Assembly (NCBI GenBank): GCA_034008185.1 | Contig: CM067084.1 | Coordinates: forward strand, 7,149,385-7,213,384 | Direction of reading: 5' to 3' | Origin: Gorsachius magnificus | Taxonomy: Eukaryota; Chordata; Aves; Pelecaniformes; Ardeidae | Length of the DNA stretch: 64,000 nt | In this document: positions 1 to 12,539 of the stretch, piece by piece | Layout of the letters: every line of letters begins with the position of its first letter | Numbering within the stretch: position 1 is the stretch's first letter | Notes under the pieces: generated by a model | What the model saw: only the letters and a program-made list of their open reading frames with translations | Told to the model about the DNA's origin: nothing | Database searches by the model: none | Program-made: the position numbers and the translations under genes

Positions 1-1084
1 GTGCTGAAAAAGGTGATTTTGGGAACTGCCCTTTTGTTTTGGTGATCACGTAATACCGACAATTCTGGCTTTGTATTACTCATCTCTTTTAAACCTAAAA
101 CTCCTCCTTTGGTTTTACTAGCCACTACTTCAGGTAGGATGTGTGTTCGATTTTCCCGATTAATAGCTTCACTCAAAGTTATAATTCCAATGTAAAAAGA
201 ATCTGTTATGAAAATAGATTTTAGAAAATAGAAAAAAAAATCTATTATGAAATTAATTCTATACATTCAAATTATGCTGCTGCTGGTATTTTTTCCCTGT
301 AACCTCACTTCAATAGCTGTAACTCTCTAACAAATCGTTTCCATCCCTATACCCCTATGTTTCTTTTTTTTTCTCCCCACATCTGCTTTTTTGTTTCCTG
401 TATGGGGAGTTTTGCTTTGGAAACTGGGTTGGCAGGATGATAGAAAAGGATGTCAGAACTTGTATCAATGCCACTAGACTTTTTCTCAGGTGAAGACACA
501 GAGACAGAAAGCTAATGGAGTATGAAGGTAAATAAACAAAGGTAAATAAACCTGTTGAAATACTGGGCTATTTATTTAGAGGCCTGCAACCATTGCTGGC
601 TGGTGTGTTATGGCCTGTGTATGAATACACTTCTGTGTCACCTGCAGCAGTACCTTCTAAAACACTGCTAAGAGAAGGGAAGGCAAGTTAAGGAGCCATC
701 ACTTCACAGATGGAGGAGGCTGAAGTGAAACATCACTGTGGCTTTCTCATTCCTATTTCATTGTCAAAAGTCAAGTCAGAAAACAAAGCAACTTTGTGGG
801 CATTTTAGAACCTGTTTCTGAACAGAGATGATAATTTTTCACAGTCTCTCAGGAAATAAACAAGAATTACGCTTTTCATACAAAATCATGCCTTTGTGCC
901 CCTATTCCATATGTCTCTGTGGTCTGTGTCTGCCAAAGCAGCTGGTTCTCGAAACAAGTGATGTGCAAACCAGAAACTTTACCTTTCCCTGGTACACCCC
1001 CTTCTACCTTGCTATGAAGCTATGCAATCTTTCCTTTAAAACAAACGAACGAACAACCCTCCCTCCCCCAATTTCCAAATAACT
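1..1084. other. No gene seen; AT-rich intronic or intergenic sequence
   Basis: I see no coding frame, RNA gene or recognisable repeat here. The left part has A-runs and T-runs (about 220-245 and 360-375). A canonical-looking 3' splice site (pyrimidine tract ending in CTCAG) lies at about 490, but the sequence after it is closed by stops in all frames, so it was not called as an exon. A short direct repeat is listed separately. Confidence 0.6.
525..551. repeat. 13-bp direct repeat, period 14
   Basis: AAGGTAAATAAAC occurs at 525-537 and again at 539-551. It is a simple local duplication and nothing in it suggests a function. Confidence 0.8.
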
Positions 1085-1605
1085 GAGTAGGTGAACAAAG
1101 TGGTCTGATGCAGAATGAAAGGAGAGACAGCTGTTCCTTAAACAGAAACTGGTTTATGCTTTTGATCATCCTTGCCCTTCTCTGAACATTTTCCAGATCT
1201 ATAATATCATTTCTGAGAGAAAGGGGCCAGGACTGCATACAGTATCCAAGGTGTGGGTGCAACATGGATTTGTATGGATGCATAATGATGCTTTCTGTTT
1301 TCATCTTTACTCTTTTATTAGCAGTTCTGAATTTTTAACACTTTATTTGCTTTTTTGACTGCTGCCAAGAACTGAGCAAAAGTTTTTGTTGCTGCCTATT
1401 AAAACTAGAAGTGGTAATGATTCATCTCAGAGCCCATCCGTTTATATATGAAGGAGAGATTGAATTTCACTGCTTTGCATTTACTTACATTGAATACTAC
1501 CCAGTTGCTAAGTCTCCTGAGGGTCTTGGACAGTTCTTTACCCTCAGTCTTCATCTGTGTTGCTTTGAATAACTGTATCATCAGAAATTATGGCTCCCGT
1601 ATTAC
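1085..1605 (-). mobile_element. Degraded CR1-type LINE, reverse-transcriptase C-terminal fragment
   Basis: Read on the minus strand, this stretch follows the C-terminal part of a CR1-clade non-LTR reverse transcriptase. Order along the element: about 1600-1570 resembles the codons for the FADDTKL-type catalytic region; about 1520-1440 the segment around the conserved N-x-x-K-C; about 1300-1220 encodes PYKSMLHPHLGYCMQSW, matching the family's Y-x-S-(L/M)-V-R-P-H-L-E-Y-C-V-Q-F-W block; about 1205-1150 encodes DLENVQRRARMIKS, matching the E-x-V-Q-R-R-A-T-K-M-I block. The frame is broken by shifts and stops, so the copy is dead. 5' and 3' ends are missing, as is usual for 5'-truncated CR1 copies. 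The level of decay and the similarity to the sauropsid-wide older subfamilies argue for an ancient insertion rather than a young avian CR1. Clade assignment is confident; subfamily is not. Confidence 0.88.
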
Positions 1606-2654
1606 ATAATTTCTTTGGTATTAGACCTCATAAAGGAAATGCAAATTTTATACAGGAAAAATAGATGAGATGAAGGGGTCTGTATTGTGTCGCAATAGAG
1701 AGGTAACACAGGAAAGGCCTATTCCCTGCCAGTACATGCTGTTATCTATAGACAGATCCTGACAAGCACAGTTGGACTCTTAGTGAAAACAGAGGAATGA
1801 GAGATAAAGCATCACACAATATAATGAGCTTAAGAGAATTTTAATTCCTTTGCACTGCTGTACATTGGTTCTGAAAAGGAAAGGGAGAAGAACAATAAGC
1901 ATGGCACTGGTTTTGCTTTGTCTTGTCAGAAATGACCATGATAGGTGAGCTGCAGGTCCTGGTGTTGATATCTCTGTGGAATTAAGCCCTGTGACTGGGT
2001 GGGAAAAAAAAAAATAGGTTGGCTTCCAGCAGGCTGAGAAGTCTATAGTTTTGTACAAAGCATGCCTTTCTGTTGGATCTATTATACACTGATCAGCATT
2101 TATTCAAAATGAGCAAATAAGAAAAAAACCAAAATTAACCCCCCCAAAAATTTAAAGAGAAAAATTGTTCTAAAAGAAAGCCATCTCCATACCACAGTGT
2201 ACCTTACCATTGCAAGGAGAGCGTGAGCATGCCCATCTTTTTATAAAGCGGAAAAAGTGAAACAGGCAGTCATTCAGTGTAACTAGCTGGTATGGAAAAA
2301 GAAATCTGTAAGGAGGACCGTGTCTTTAGAGTAGACGGCGATGCATGCAGAAAAACGCTGAATGTCAACCCAGTTTGGGGGAAAACATATGCCTGACAAT
2401 GATACAGAAAATGGAGGTTATCAGAGAGTTGGTTTTGCAGACAGAGAGTGAAGTTAAGACTGCAAATAGCTTAACTCTGTTTCAGAAGTTGTTTTTCTTA
2501 GCAGTGAATATTTTCTGCAGAAGTCACCAATCGAGAAGAGGCAGTGTTAGGCAGGTTGCAAGGCAAGTCTTATTCCATTACTTAACAGGGTGGCACGTGA
2601 GATATGTAAGCTCGAACACATGCCAGGGGGTGTGTGTTCATCAGTCAACATAGG

Positions 2655-2683
2655 AGGTGTGTGTAATTGGCAAACACACACCT
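2655..2683. repeat. Perfect 10-bp stem hairpin with GT/CA arms
   Basis: AGGTGTGTGT at 2655-2664 is followed by a 9-nt loop and its exact reverse complement ACACACACCT at 2674-2683. The arms are short (GT)n and (CA)n runs, so the inverted repeat could come from dinucleotide slippage. An RNA from either strand could fold here. Confidence 0.8.
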
Positions 2684-4170
2684 TGGAACTTGTTACTGCA
2701 CTTATAAAATGGCCATTTATTTTAGTTTTATTAAGTAATGTAAGTACACTCCGCTAGCTTACAAAAGTATCTTTTTTTAAATAAAATTGAAACACCATTC
2801 TTTCATGCCTTTAATACTGAACTGTGTTAAAGTTTTTAAATACCTGTTTTAGTGCTTAAGTACCCTTTTGATCTGATATCTGAGTTTCTGTGTTGTCTTC
2901 ATGCACTAATGATGCCGTCTGAGTGGGTGTGAGGAAATGTAACTGGCTTCAGCCTAGATTTCCCCTTTGATTCCTATTCCTTGTGCTCCTCTGAGCTTCC
3001 CTGCCTGTACTTAGAAACAATGCATTTCCCAGGGGAGCTAGAGGGCAAACCTTACTCTTCACCCAGAAATACTGACTACAGAGGATATCACTCTTAAATA
3101 ATGATTTGGTTCTGTGCAACAGAAATAAAGATAAACGGTTCATTTCTCAAAGGAAAGATGTGTCTTAGGTAGATTCAGCAGTACTGGAGTGTGCTAAATA
3201 ATGCACTTTAGTTGTCTGGAAAATAACCAGTGGGGTTTTTTTTGTCTTGCTCATGTGCATTTTGCTATCAGAATGTAGACTTTGCCACACAAACAGGGAG
3301 GTATTTTATGATATTGCTTCAACTGTCTGCCTGCTCTTCAGAAAAACTGTTGTCATGGGATGGAGGAGTCGAGGTTGTGCTCCTTGCTGACATTATGGCT
3401 AGTGTAGTGCCTATAGAAGAAAGACACCTTCTTATTGAAGACTTCTATATCCTATGTGCATCCTGAACAAGAGTGCTTGTAATAGTGGTGGAAACAAAGT
3501 AAAACAGCTGTAATTGCTGTAGGCACTGTAATTGAGGCATTAGGTGCTGTTCTGTCACTGCTTCTTGAGAAAATTGCTGATTAACGTTCACAGAGGAAAA
3601 TAACTGCACAACCCCACTGCATCTGAAGAGATTTCAGAATTACGACTGAAGGGGAAGTCTTGCATTTCCTCTTTTTGGGTGACTTTTGGTTTTGGGTTAC
3701 CTTTATTTCTAGCAGACAGATCAAGAAAAGGAAAGAAGCAACCACTGAAGGTCCTAGGTCATTTGCAGGATTTGTACAAGATCATTTACAGGTTTTATAG
3801 AGAATAGGAATTTCTTCTGTTTTTGTTTTGCATGTGAAAATAGAGTATGTTTCACAGAAGATGCCACATCACCAAGAAACTGTTTAAGCAGACACATTTC
3901 CACAACAAAGGCGTATTTTGACGCGATCTGCCAGCAGTGCTGTGACAGAACACAAATAATGTAAGTTCTTGGAAAAGGAAAAATATGAATTGGAACCATT
4001 AATCTTCTGAGACACTGAATATATTTTAAAATAAATTATTTTAATTAGTACTGTTCTAAGAGAATGAAAGTTGTGGTTTGATTGAGAATCACCAGAATTT
4101 GTGTACCTGGCGTGCCACCTGAAGTTCTGGGCTCATAGAAAAATCCAAGCTCATTATTCAAATGGAAGCC

Positions 4171-4213
4171 TTGGTTTTTTGGTTGTTTTGGTTTTGTTTG
4201 TTGGTTTTTGTGG
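4171..4213. repeat. TTTGGTT/GTTTTG-type simple-sequence tract
   Basis: This run contains only T and G, organised as repeated TTGGTTTT and GTTTTG words. The same kind of tract, on either strand, recurs at about 6470, 9841, 10116, 30634, 43505, 49045 and 52338. Confidence 0.75.
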
Positions 4214-5080
4214 TGAGATTTCCATGGGTTTGCTTTTTATTCATGTGGATGTTATTCTTTTAAAAATACTGATACAAAAGAGCTTAACCTGGAACTTGAG
4301 TAGGTTTGGTAGAACTCTTTTGGTCCACATTAAAGCTTTTATAACTGCTTTCTTTTCCCATAAGCCAAAGATTGCATTTGTTTCCAACACTGGAATCACT
4401 TATGCATAAGCTTTACTTTAAAGCTGAGCACGTACATGAATGTTTGCAGAATTGGAATTTTAGGAACTAGAAAAAGGTGTCTCAAGTTAGTGTCTGACTG
4501 GGTAGAAGTATACCATGGATACAAACTGGGCTGAAACAGTCATTGTTTTGGTCTGACTGCCAGTCTGAACCCTTTGGGTTTTGACATTGTCTGCTTGGGT
4601 AAATATAATCACTTGATTTTTCTACTTTTCCCGTATAGTAAAGAACTACAGCTCTGCTGAAGGAACAAACTGAGAAGAAGGAAAGTGGAATATAAGAGCT
4701 CTCCTGCCTCATCAAAGATGAGGGAGAGCGGGAAAATAAGCCAGGTATTTTCTCAGCGAGATGTTCCTGGTGTCCTGAGATGATAACTTTCTGCACATGC
4801 ACAGGCTGCTCAGCCACCAACTGTAGGCACTTCTGCAAGCTAAAGCTGTTTTTACCAGGACAGCTATCCTATGTGGAACAGGAGAATAAATCACATAAGT
4901 CCTGTCCTCATCCATGGTATGGTCCTTTCCAAAGAGACTGGTAGGTTTGATTGTATTCACATCTTGATTCCATCATTTCAGCATCAGCAACCGATTCAGC
5001 CCTTCATGAAGTATATGCTATCTTGAAGTGGAGAAGACAGAAAAAGTGTGAGGGTCCTGAAAGTGAATTTGGTTTCTTTT

Positions 5081-5107
5081 GTGTGTGTATGGGGGGATGT
5101 GTGTGTC
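5081..5107. repeat. Interrupted (GT)n microsatellite
   Basis: Two short (GT)n runs flank an A-G6-A core (5092-5097 is the G-run). It is imperfect and short, and only mildly likely to be polymorphic. Confidence 0.7.
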
Positions 5108-8100
5108 ATTGGGATACGATGAAACAAAGACTTTACATAATATCAAATATTTTTGTGGCAAAATGGATTGTTGTGATGTTTTCCCTTGCAGAAGACTATA
5201 AAGGTAGTCTATTACTATTTTATATTTTTCTTGGTGGTTTTAGTAGTTGCTTCAGCCACATTTCCCTTTTCTTTAAGGAGTAACGGTTGTACCTGATTCT
5301 CTATTTCTTACTGTTACAATGGCCCTGTGTGTTGCATGCTTTTGTTTCAGTTGTCATCTTATTCATGCACACAAAACTACTGCATTTTCTGTGTTTATCT
5401 GAAAAGCAGCTAAAGGATGCTAAATACCGGGACATTTGGTCTAATTTGAATCCTTTAAACATATATACCTGTTATCACTAATTCTCTAATTTCTCTGTTA
5501 CCAAGAACTGGAAGAAAACACACTGAGCATTTTCAAAGCTTTGTGCACATATTACGTGAATCTTCTGATTCCCAGAACATGGGATCAGCAGATGGCAGTC
5601 AAACCAAAGTTCAATCTGTTAGCTTGCATGAAGATTTCAAAATATTGTGCCTGTAGGAGAAAGTGGAGAGAGAGACTGTGTGACAGAGTTGTGTCGGAAG
5701 AGATGTTCTTACGCATTTGTAAATAGATACAGGTTTGTCAGACCTTAGAGAAGAGGAGCTTTGATTTCTGCCCATCTGGGATATGCACATTCATTTTATT
5801 TCAGGTCTTTGTACTTGGGAAGCTCTTGAATTTTTTTTTTTACTGCAGCTGTGAATATTTGAAAAAAACATACTGGTTATTGGGGTTGTCTCACTTGTAT
5901 TCTAGAAATATGTCAATTTAAACATATTCTCTATTCAACATGTGTGAGGAAAGAGCTTTGCTGTTATGCCTGGAGTGTCTGTCTCACTATGGGGTAATGT
6001 GGGGTTTTTATTAGTTTGTTTGTTAAAAAGACATACATTTCTGTAATTCATGGTGGTTGATGCTTATAAAAAAAGATTTTTTTGTTAATTTTTAACGTTT
6101 ACTTCAATCATGCTGTTTTGTAGAATGCCAGCTAACTGGCTGAAGAATACTCAGTATTATATCGTATTTTTATTTACATCCTATTCTAAATAGTTGTGGC
6201 GCTTGTACACCAGTACAGATGTATTTGAATAGTTGATGGAGTAGTTTCCTAAAGATGCACCTTCCATATGGCATAGTTGTTACATGGCTTAGTGAAAGTA
6301 TGAGAACTGAAAGGAGTTGCGGAGTGCAAAGTATCATTAAGCATTCGTCGTACTACGTGTCATCAAACTTCAACCCTTGCTTTTTCTGTTTTTTTCCTCC
6401 TCATTTTCTCATATTGCAAATTCTGTCCTCTGTTGTGTTCAGTCTGCTATTAGGAGGGGAGGGGAAAAGAAACCCCAAAACAAGCCAACAAAACAAAAAA
6501 CCTTGTGGGAAAAATATTCAAAGGTTTTACCATGAGTTAGTATTTTCAGCTCGTACTTCACATCTCCCTTTCCCCTAAAGGGGTTAACACTGCTTATTAA
6601 TTGAAGAGCACAGTTTATACTAAGCATTATTTAACATATACTGGTGGTATTACTGTACTTCCTGTTTTGTATTCACAATAATAGGTTGCTGAAGAGTTGC
6701 CTTCGTATAAATACCTCACTGACATTTTAGGCAAGTATATTCATGTCTGGGAGTAAGCACGAAAGAGTAATGTGTTGGAACACTGCTAAAGAAGGAAATC
6801 TCTTTGTGTTTCATAAATGATACCCCTAAAGCCTTTTAAGAATATATGTTTTTAAATGACAGCTATGCATTTGTTTTGTTTCTTTACTTTTTGTTATTCT
6901 GGCTTGAATTGGGTCTAATAAGCCATCAAGAGAAAATTGTAGTTTCAGCAAGGAATCTTCTCTGCGACTGTAATGCTTTGCCAGTAAGCCTGAAATACTG
7001 CCATACAGAAAAGCAAATTGCAGAATGTATCTGTGTTTAAAGGAAGTGAAAGCTTCAGAATATACTTGAGCTATTAATGCAAGTACTAATTTCCTTGTAT
7101 ATCTATTAGTCCCCTTTAAAGACACTTGCAAAAAGTAAGGGGGCCAGGGGGAATACAGGGAGTGAGGGTTTTCACCAGGCTTTGTGTCCAAATTTTGTCT
7201 GTGGTGGTTGAGGAACTGCAAAGTTCCTATGATGGCCAAAGCTGATAATACACAATGGAGAACAGGTCAGAACTAATTAGGTTTTATTATCAAAAGCCAT
7301 TTTCTAATGCTTACTGACCATCTGGTTATTTCTGGAATTTATTTTGAGTCTCTAGAGGAGGAGAAAAAGATTAGAGATAATAGTAATAGAGACCTTTTCT
7401 GCATTAATGTTGAAATTAATAGAAAATATTTAGCCTCTGTTAAGGGGTTGAAAGTCCTCTGACAATGCTTACATTTATTATTTATTTGTTTAGAATGTAC
7501 AAAATTTACATCTTTACTGAAGTCTTTAAAAGAATGATTTTGTAAATGATCCTTCCTAAGTTTTGTCTGCCCCCTAGGTATTATTTACACGTACTGTTTG
7601 CCCCATCCGAACTTATGTGGGCATTAGTGGTGTACAGCTGCTGTGGTACGGAGGAAAACGCAGTGAGGGAGCCTCTTCTCCTTCAGAATAGCTCCAGGGA
7701 TCAAAGCCAGACCACACGCCTGCTGGTGAATTTGGGCCATGCTTGTAATCTGCTTTGTCCCTTGCCCAAACCAAAGGTGTGGGGGTGTAAGCTATGTCCA
7801 ACGTAACATGGTGGCATTTAACATTTCCTTGTGCAAGGTGACTCTTGGCCTGGGACAGCAGCATGCCAGACAAATGGCGAACTGGCTCTCGTGCCCTGCT
7901 CTCCTCCTCCAACCCTTTGAGCTGTGGCAGTGTGATGGGAACAGGTGAAAAGTACCCATTTCTTCAACTTGAAAGTCTGCTAAAGGGCCTGTTTTTCTCT
8001 CATCCTTTGAATGCTCAAAATCTCTTCAGCAAAAATACACGATGATCTGTAAAGGCTGGTAAGACTGTCTTCTGTGATGGTAGGCAAAAGACATTTTGCA

Positions 8101-9840
8101 TCTTCCAGAATGGCCCAGTCTATGTAAATGGTAAAGACCGAAAGATATCTTTTGCTCAGGAAAATGTGTTTTAGTTTAATTCTGCCACCCTGGATTGCCA
8201 GAGAAATGCAGTGCGGGTTTTGTCATGAATGATGAGGAAGATGAAGTTAGTAAGGATCTTTACGGGCCTGCTCTGGGTTTTGAAAGTAAGACTCAAGAGT
8301 GTGGGTGCTCTGGGCATAATCCCTGCAATTTTTCTTCCTTGAAGAAAGGCAAAATACATGTGCAAGACTGCTGGAAAACCATGCTCATAATGGCCGCTTG
8401 CACTAGGCTTGAGAACAACTTCTGTCCGTCTGTCTCTCTAGCACTAACTTCTGACCAATACTTGTGGATATGGAAAGGTTACACCTTATCTCATTTAAAA
8501 TTGCCCGCAGCTATTGCAAATGCTGCTTGCCCTGATTGCAAGTGATACCCTCCATAGTCTTCCCTTTCTATTCTCCTTCAGCTTCTTGCTGAGGAAGCAT
8601 GGGTAGGGTTTTTGCCAGCATGCAGTGGCTGCCCAGTTCTCCAGACAATCTTGAGGCAGCAGTGAGAATCCTATCTAAAACAGATATCCCCTCTAAACAG
8701 ATGCTCTAAACGTTAAGACCCTGTCACATGGCAATGGGAAAAGATACAAGGAACTGAGAAGACCAGTCAAGGGGAAAAAGCAATTGGAAGAAAATAAAAA
8801 TTGTTCTTTTCTTTCAGTGGGAAGGTGGCGTTGCCATCATGGCTGTGTGTTTTGAAGTACTGCACTTAACATCCATGGAAATGTTGCGCTGTGCAGTATG
8901 AGGCGGTGAGACAGTAGGGTGTATCCAAATGTTGGTGGCGGGAGAAAGCAAAGAGAAATATGGGATATAAAAGACAGAAAAAAAGTTGTGTAAGGGTTAC
9001 TAGAACAAGAATATTACTGTTGTCTGATGTTACACTGTTTTGACTGGGCCATATCGCTGGTTCTGTTCTCTTTAGCTTTTAGTTAGTTTTTACCGTATGA
9101 TGTAGGCACACAACTGCTCTCCAGGACACGTGAAGTGGTTTCTTGCATTCCAAAATGCATAGAAAAAGTGAGCCAATAGCCAGAGGATAGTTTTTTCTCT
9201 TTGAATTTAAGCTGCTAGCTGTAGCTTTACATATTTGCTGGTTAAAATCTCTGACAAAAACACTATGAAAAAGCCTCCTGTCTTCATGCTCTTAGTTTCA
9301 TTTCAGTTTTCATCTGGTCTGTAAATGACACCCCAAAGATATCGTGTGTTTAATCCTGAATCATCTTCGTCCTGTTTCATAGTCTAAGAGGAAAAAAAAA
9401 TGTGGGGAATTTCCTTTTAAGATACCCTTGTTTCCTGCTTTCTCTTTAATCTCCGTACAAGATATGCGTCCTAGAGAAATGTCAGCTGGCTAAAGACTAG
9501 CAGTAGCAACGTTGTATGTGCAGGCCCTGAACTGAAGAGAAATTGAATTGTTGCACTCCTGTGCAAGGTAAGGCATACTACACACAAACTTGAGTTAACA
9601 GAAATTTAAGCAACTTTGCAATAAATCTTCCTGTGCACTAATTTCAGTTTGCCTGTTTGAAATCCTGCTTGCGTCTAGTCCGCTCGCAGGGTTTGTGCAG
9701 TTGTGACCATGCTGGTGTGGCTGAATGTCCCCCAGAGCTGTGTTTCTCTAGCTAAGCTGGCAGAAGGCTCTGGTGGAGCGGCAACTCTGACAGGAGATTT
9801 TCTGCTGGTGTAGCTGTGCCTTTTCCCTGAATGACGTACG

Positions 9841-9901
9841 CCAAGCCAAAAAACCAAACCAAACAAATAAACAAAAAAAAAACAAACAACCCAACAACCA
9901 A
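9841..9901. repeat. A/C-rich (AAAC/AACC)n simple-sequence tract
   Basis: Roughly 60 bp composed almost wholly of A and C, with words such as CCAAACC and AACAAAC and a 10-A run in the middle. A second copy of this type lies 215 bp downstream at 10116. Confidence 0.8.
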
Positions 9902-10115
9902 TTGTGTATATGTCTAAGTAAAACAGGGAAGAAATCCAAAAGCCTCAATTCTTTCTCATTCTTTGACTGCTGTGGTATCAAAGCCTATAGGTACCACTAA
10001 GGAAATAATGTCCAACATTAACCACTCTGACTGAAATATTCTGGGCTTGCTCTTTGTTTTGTGCTGACCTGTTTCTTTAAGTTTTCATGACAATGTTGTA
10101 GCTGATTCTGAGAAT

Positions 10116-10167
10116 AAAAAAAAAAAAAAACCAAACAAAAAAACCCAACCAAACCCAACAAACCAAA
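10116..10167. repeat. A15 run followed by (AAACCC)-type A/C tract
   Basis: A run of 15 A at 10116-10130 passes into CCAAAC, AACCC and CCAACC words to about 10167. It could be the relic of a retroposon tail, but no element body or target-site duplication is evident upstream, so I call it simple sequence. Confidence 0.75.
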
Positions 10168-11187
10168 GGGAGTAATTTGTCAAGATTAAATCAAGAAAAA
10201 ATATCTCTGAAAAACTCCAGGCTCTTCATCTTTGGAGAATTGGTGATGATCCAAACAGGAGAATTGCTTTGCCTGGGAGGATTCACCTAGATTTGGCCAT
10301 GTAAAATGTATTTACTCAGCAAATTTCATCAGCTTATCACAAAATTCTGAAAACATTTTCTCTTTGTTTTGGGTAGTCTGGACAACGTACTGCTTTCTGT
10401 GTGTTAATTGCAGTCTTGTCTTCCATGAAGTCTTTTGTTTGTGAAGCATAAAGCTAGACTTTGGGCTTGAGGAGAAGAAAAAGGTGAGAATTCAGAAGCT
10501 CCCCCACTGTCCTTGGTGGTAAAGAAAAGGGCAAAAGTATTCCAAAACAGCAGACATATTAGTCTCTTGAGTGAATGTTAATTCTTTGCATTTTACGGTT
10601 GTTGTGGCACGGTATCGCAGACAGAAGGCAAGCAAGGAGCGCTTACCCTGTTTGCAAATGACACGATTGAGATGTTATTTGTGGTCATATTAGATACTTG
10701 TGGAGAAGCAGAGGTCTAATTGTAACTCTACCAGAGCTCTTAAATAGCATCCATTTAGTCACCCGGACTTTCAGAGAAATCTGTATTTGGTTGTGATGCT
10801 GGTAACCACTGGACCACATTCCTCCTGAGGGGCCAGAAAAAGAAGCCAAGAAATAATTTCTCTGCTGCCTTGCAAATAGTAGTATAATCCACAGTCTACG
10901 TATCTGTGGTAGGGCTTTTGAGTGGCTGGTCCATGTACAGAATAGCATCCTCCTGCTACCACAAATTGTTCTCTTCATCCAGATGGAAAGTGTCTGGTCT
11001 GTGGATTGGCGATTTATGTTAATATATGCCGGAAGGCTACTGGGAGCCCTGGTGATAGACAAGGACCGTCGGGCACTGTACAGAAAAGAACCTGTCCATG
11101 CCCACCATAAGAGGTGAGGATCCCGAGTTACCATTTTGTCAGCAGCGTGCCGTGTGATAGACCCTCTGGTTTTCCTTGCAGATAGAT

Positions 11188-11216
11188 CTTTTTTTTTCTT
11201 TTTTTTTTTTTTTTTT
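11188..11216. repeat. T tract ending in TAG
   Basis: An almost pure T run of 28 nt (one C at 11198) is followed by TAG. It could serve as a 3' splice-site pyrimidine tract on the plus strand, but the sequence beyond it is not convincingly coding. Confidence 0.85.
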
Positions 11217-12205
11217 AGCCTCTTTAGAATCTGATAAAAGACACTTTTAAGGTTGTAAAGCCAGATGCTGGGAGTTTACCAGACCTGCATGGGCAGCTGC
11301 AACCTTATTTTGTTCTCCTTTGTGTGTATATTATAGGGTCCTGCCGGAGATTTCACGAGCGCAAAGTATTTGTTTTGAGGGATTACTTATGGATGGCTCA
11401 ATGCCAGTGAAAATATCTGCTCTGAGTGCAGCAACAATCAAAAAACAAACAAAGAGTTAAGATATACGCTGAGCAGTGTAGGGATGATATAAAAATAGTT
11501 TGGTGTTGTGCTCTCGAATAGAACAATGTGGCCAGTGCTGATAGGGTGCTGTGGAGGAGGTTGAGAGATCAGCAATCTTGATCATTTGGGGAGTACACCA
11601 ACTTTCAGATAAGGGAACATGTCTTTTATTGTTATAGTTTTAATCTTGGCTGAATGTGAGTAAAAAGAAGGCAAAAGCAAACGCTACAGTGAATGGGAAA
11701 GAAAGTGGAATGAAAATATATATTTGTATTCCTTGTGACTTGAAGGAGATAATTATCTTGAGTAGATCGATGGCTAACTGGTGGCTAACAGTGCTAAGTA
11801 AGTGGCTAATGAAAGAACAGAATTTAAAAAAGTATCAGAGAAGAGAGAAATAGCTCATTGCGATCACCGCCATGCAGTTGGTGTGCTCACTGAGGTGAGC
11901 ATCGTAGCCAGATTATACAACGGATTTTCTATTTATTCAGGTAAAAAAACTATGCAGATTTGAAAGAAGAAATATTATATAAATGTGTTTTGTCAGGTCT
12001 ATGTTTTAAAATTAATCTAAGTCCTTATAAATGACAGTATTAGTCACCTTCTGTTCCCTGGAGCTTGGAAGATCCTCAGCAAGTGGAGACTGAAGGTTTT
12101 GACACACAAGCAGCAGCAGCAAAGGTGGTCGTCTGTGGTGTGGTAACTCTTCCTTTGCATGGCACATCCTTCTTTATTTGCTGCGGTAAACATATGGTAA
12201 CTTAC

Positions 12206-12273
12206 CCATCTTGCCTTGAGCCATAAGCTGCCTCACAGGGAAAATGTGCGTTCCAGCCACCATTGCAGGGCAG
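12206..12273 (-). other. Candidate 68-bp exon (weakest of the minus-strand set)
   Basis: Read on the minus strand: a short pyrimidine tract ending CTTTCAG before 12273, then 68 bp, then GATGG followed by GTAAGT. Two of the three frames are open. In the frame entering with 1 nt it encodes CPAMVAGTHIFPVRQLMAQG and two further residues, with 1 nt left over. That entry phase fits the exit phase of the candidate exon at 21608-21749. I do not recognise the peptide. The acceptor is only moderate, and open frames this short are common by chance, so this may well be a pseudo-exon. Confidence 0.15.
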
Positions 12274-12509
12274 CTGAAAGGCGGAACATGGTTGCCACAT
12301 ATAAAGTGTAAAGGTAACGCAACTTCCTGCCATCAAATGAGTCGTGGTACTTCTAAGTCTGTAAGTGCATGCTCAGCTCGAAGGATGGAAAGTACGCAGG
12401 TAATGTTTCTTAGCTGATGACAGCCTCTCCATCAAAGGTACATGTGAAATGGGATGTTAAAATAGACAGGTACTCTTTTTGTATAATAATGGCTAATGTT
12501 GTCGCCAGC

Positions 12510-12539
12510 TTTTTTATTATTATTTTATTTTTATTATTG
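12510..12539. repeat. (ATT)n/T-rich simple sequence
   Basis: A T6 run followed by repeated ATT units, interrupted by T4-T5. This is ordinary low-complexity sequence. Confidence 0.75.

Larger units (their letters stand above)
1606..9840. other. No gene seen; single-copy-looking sequence
   Basis: Several open frames of 60-140 codons occur on both strands (for example minus 6826-7239 and plus 8195-8545). None shows a recognisable domain, good codon structure or flanking splice signals, and their lengths fit chance. Low-complexity pieces include a G/T-rich segment near 2590-2690, T/G tracts at 4171-4213, and an A/C-rich run at about 6470-6505. No tRNA, snRNA or transposon was recognised. Confidence 0.55.

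Noticed and set aside
10116..10130. A15 run, with A14-A20 runs elsewhere (20545, 48103, 52338, 53866), as processed-pseudogene tails
   Set aside because: No intronless gene copy, element body or target-site duplication could be seen beside any of them.
10685..11134. 149-codon minus-strand frame, considered as a transposase remnant
   Set aside because: No catalytic motif or terminal inverted repeats could be found. Chance length.
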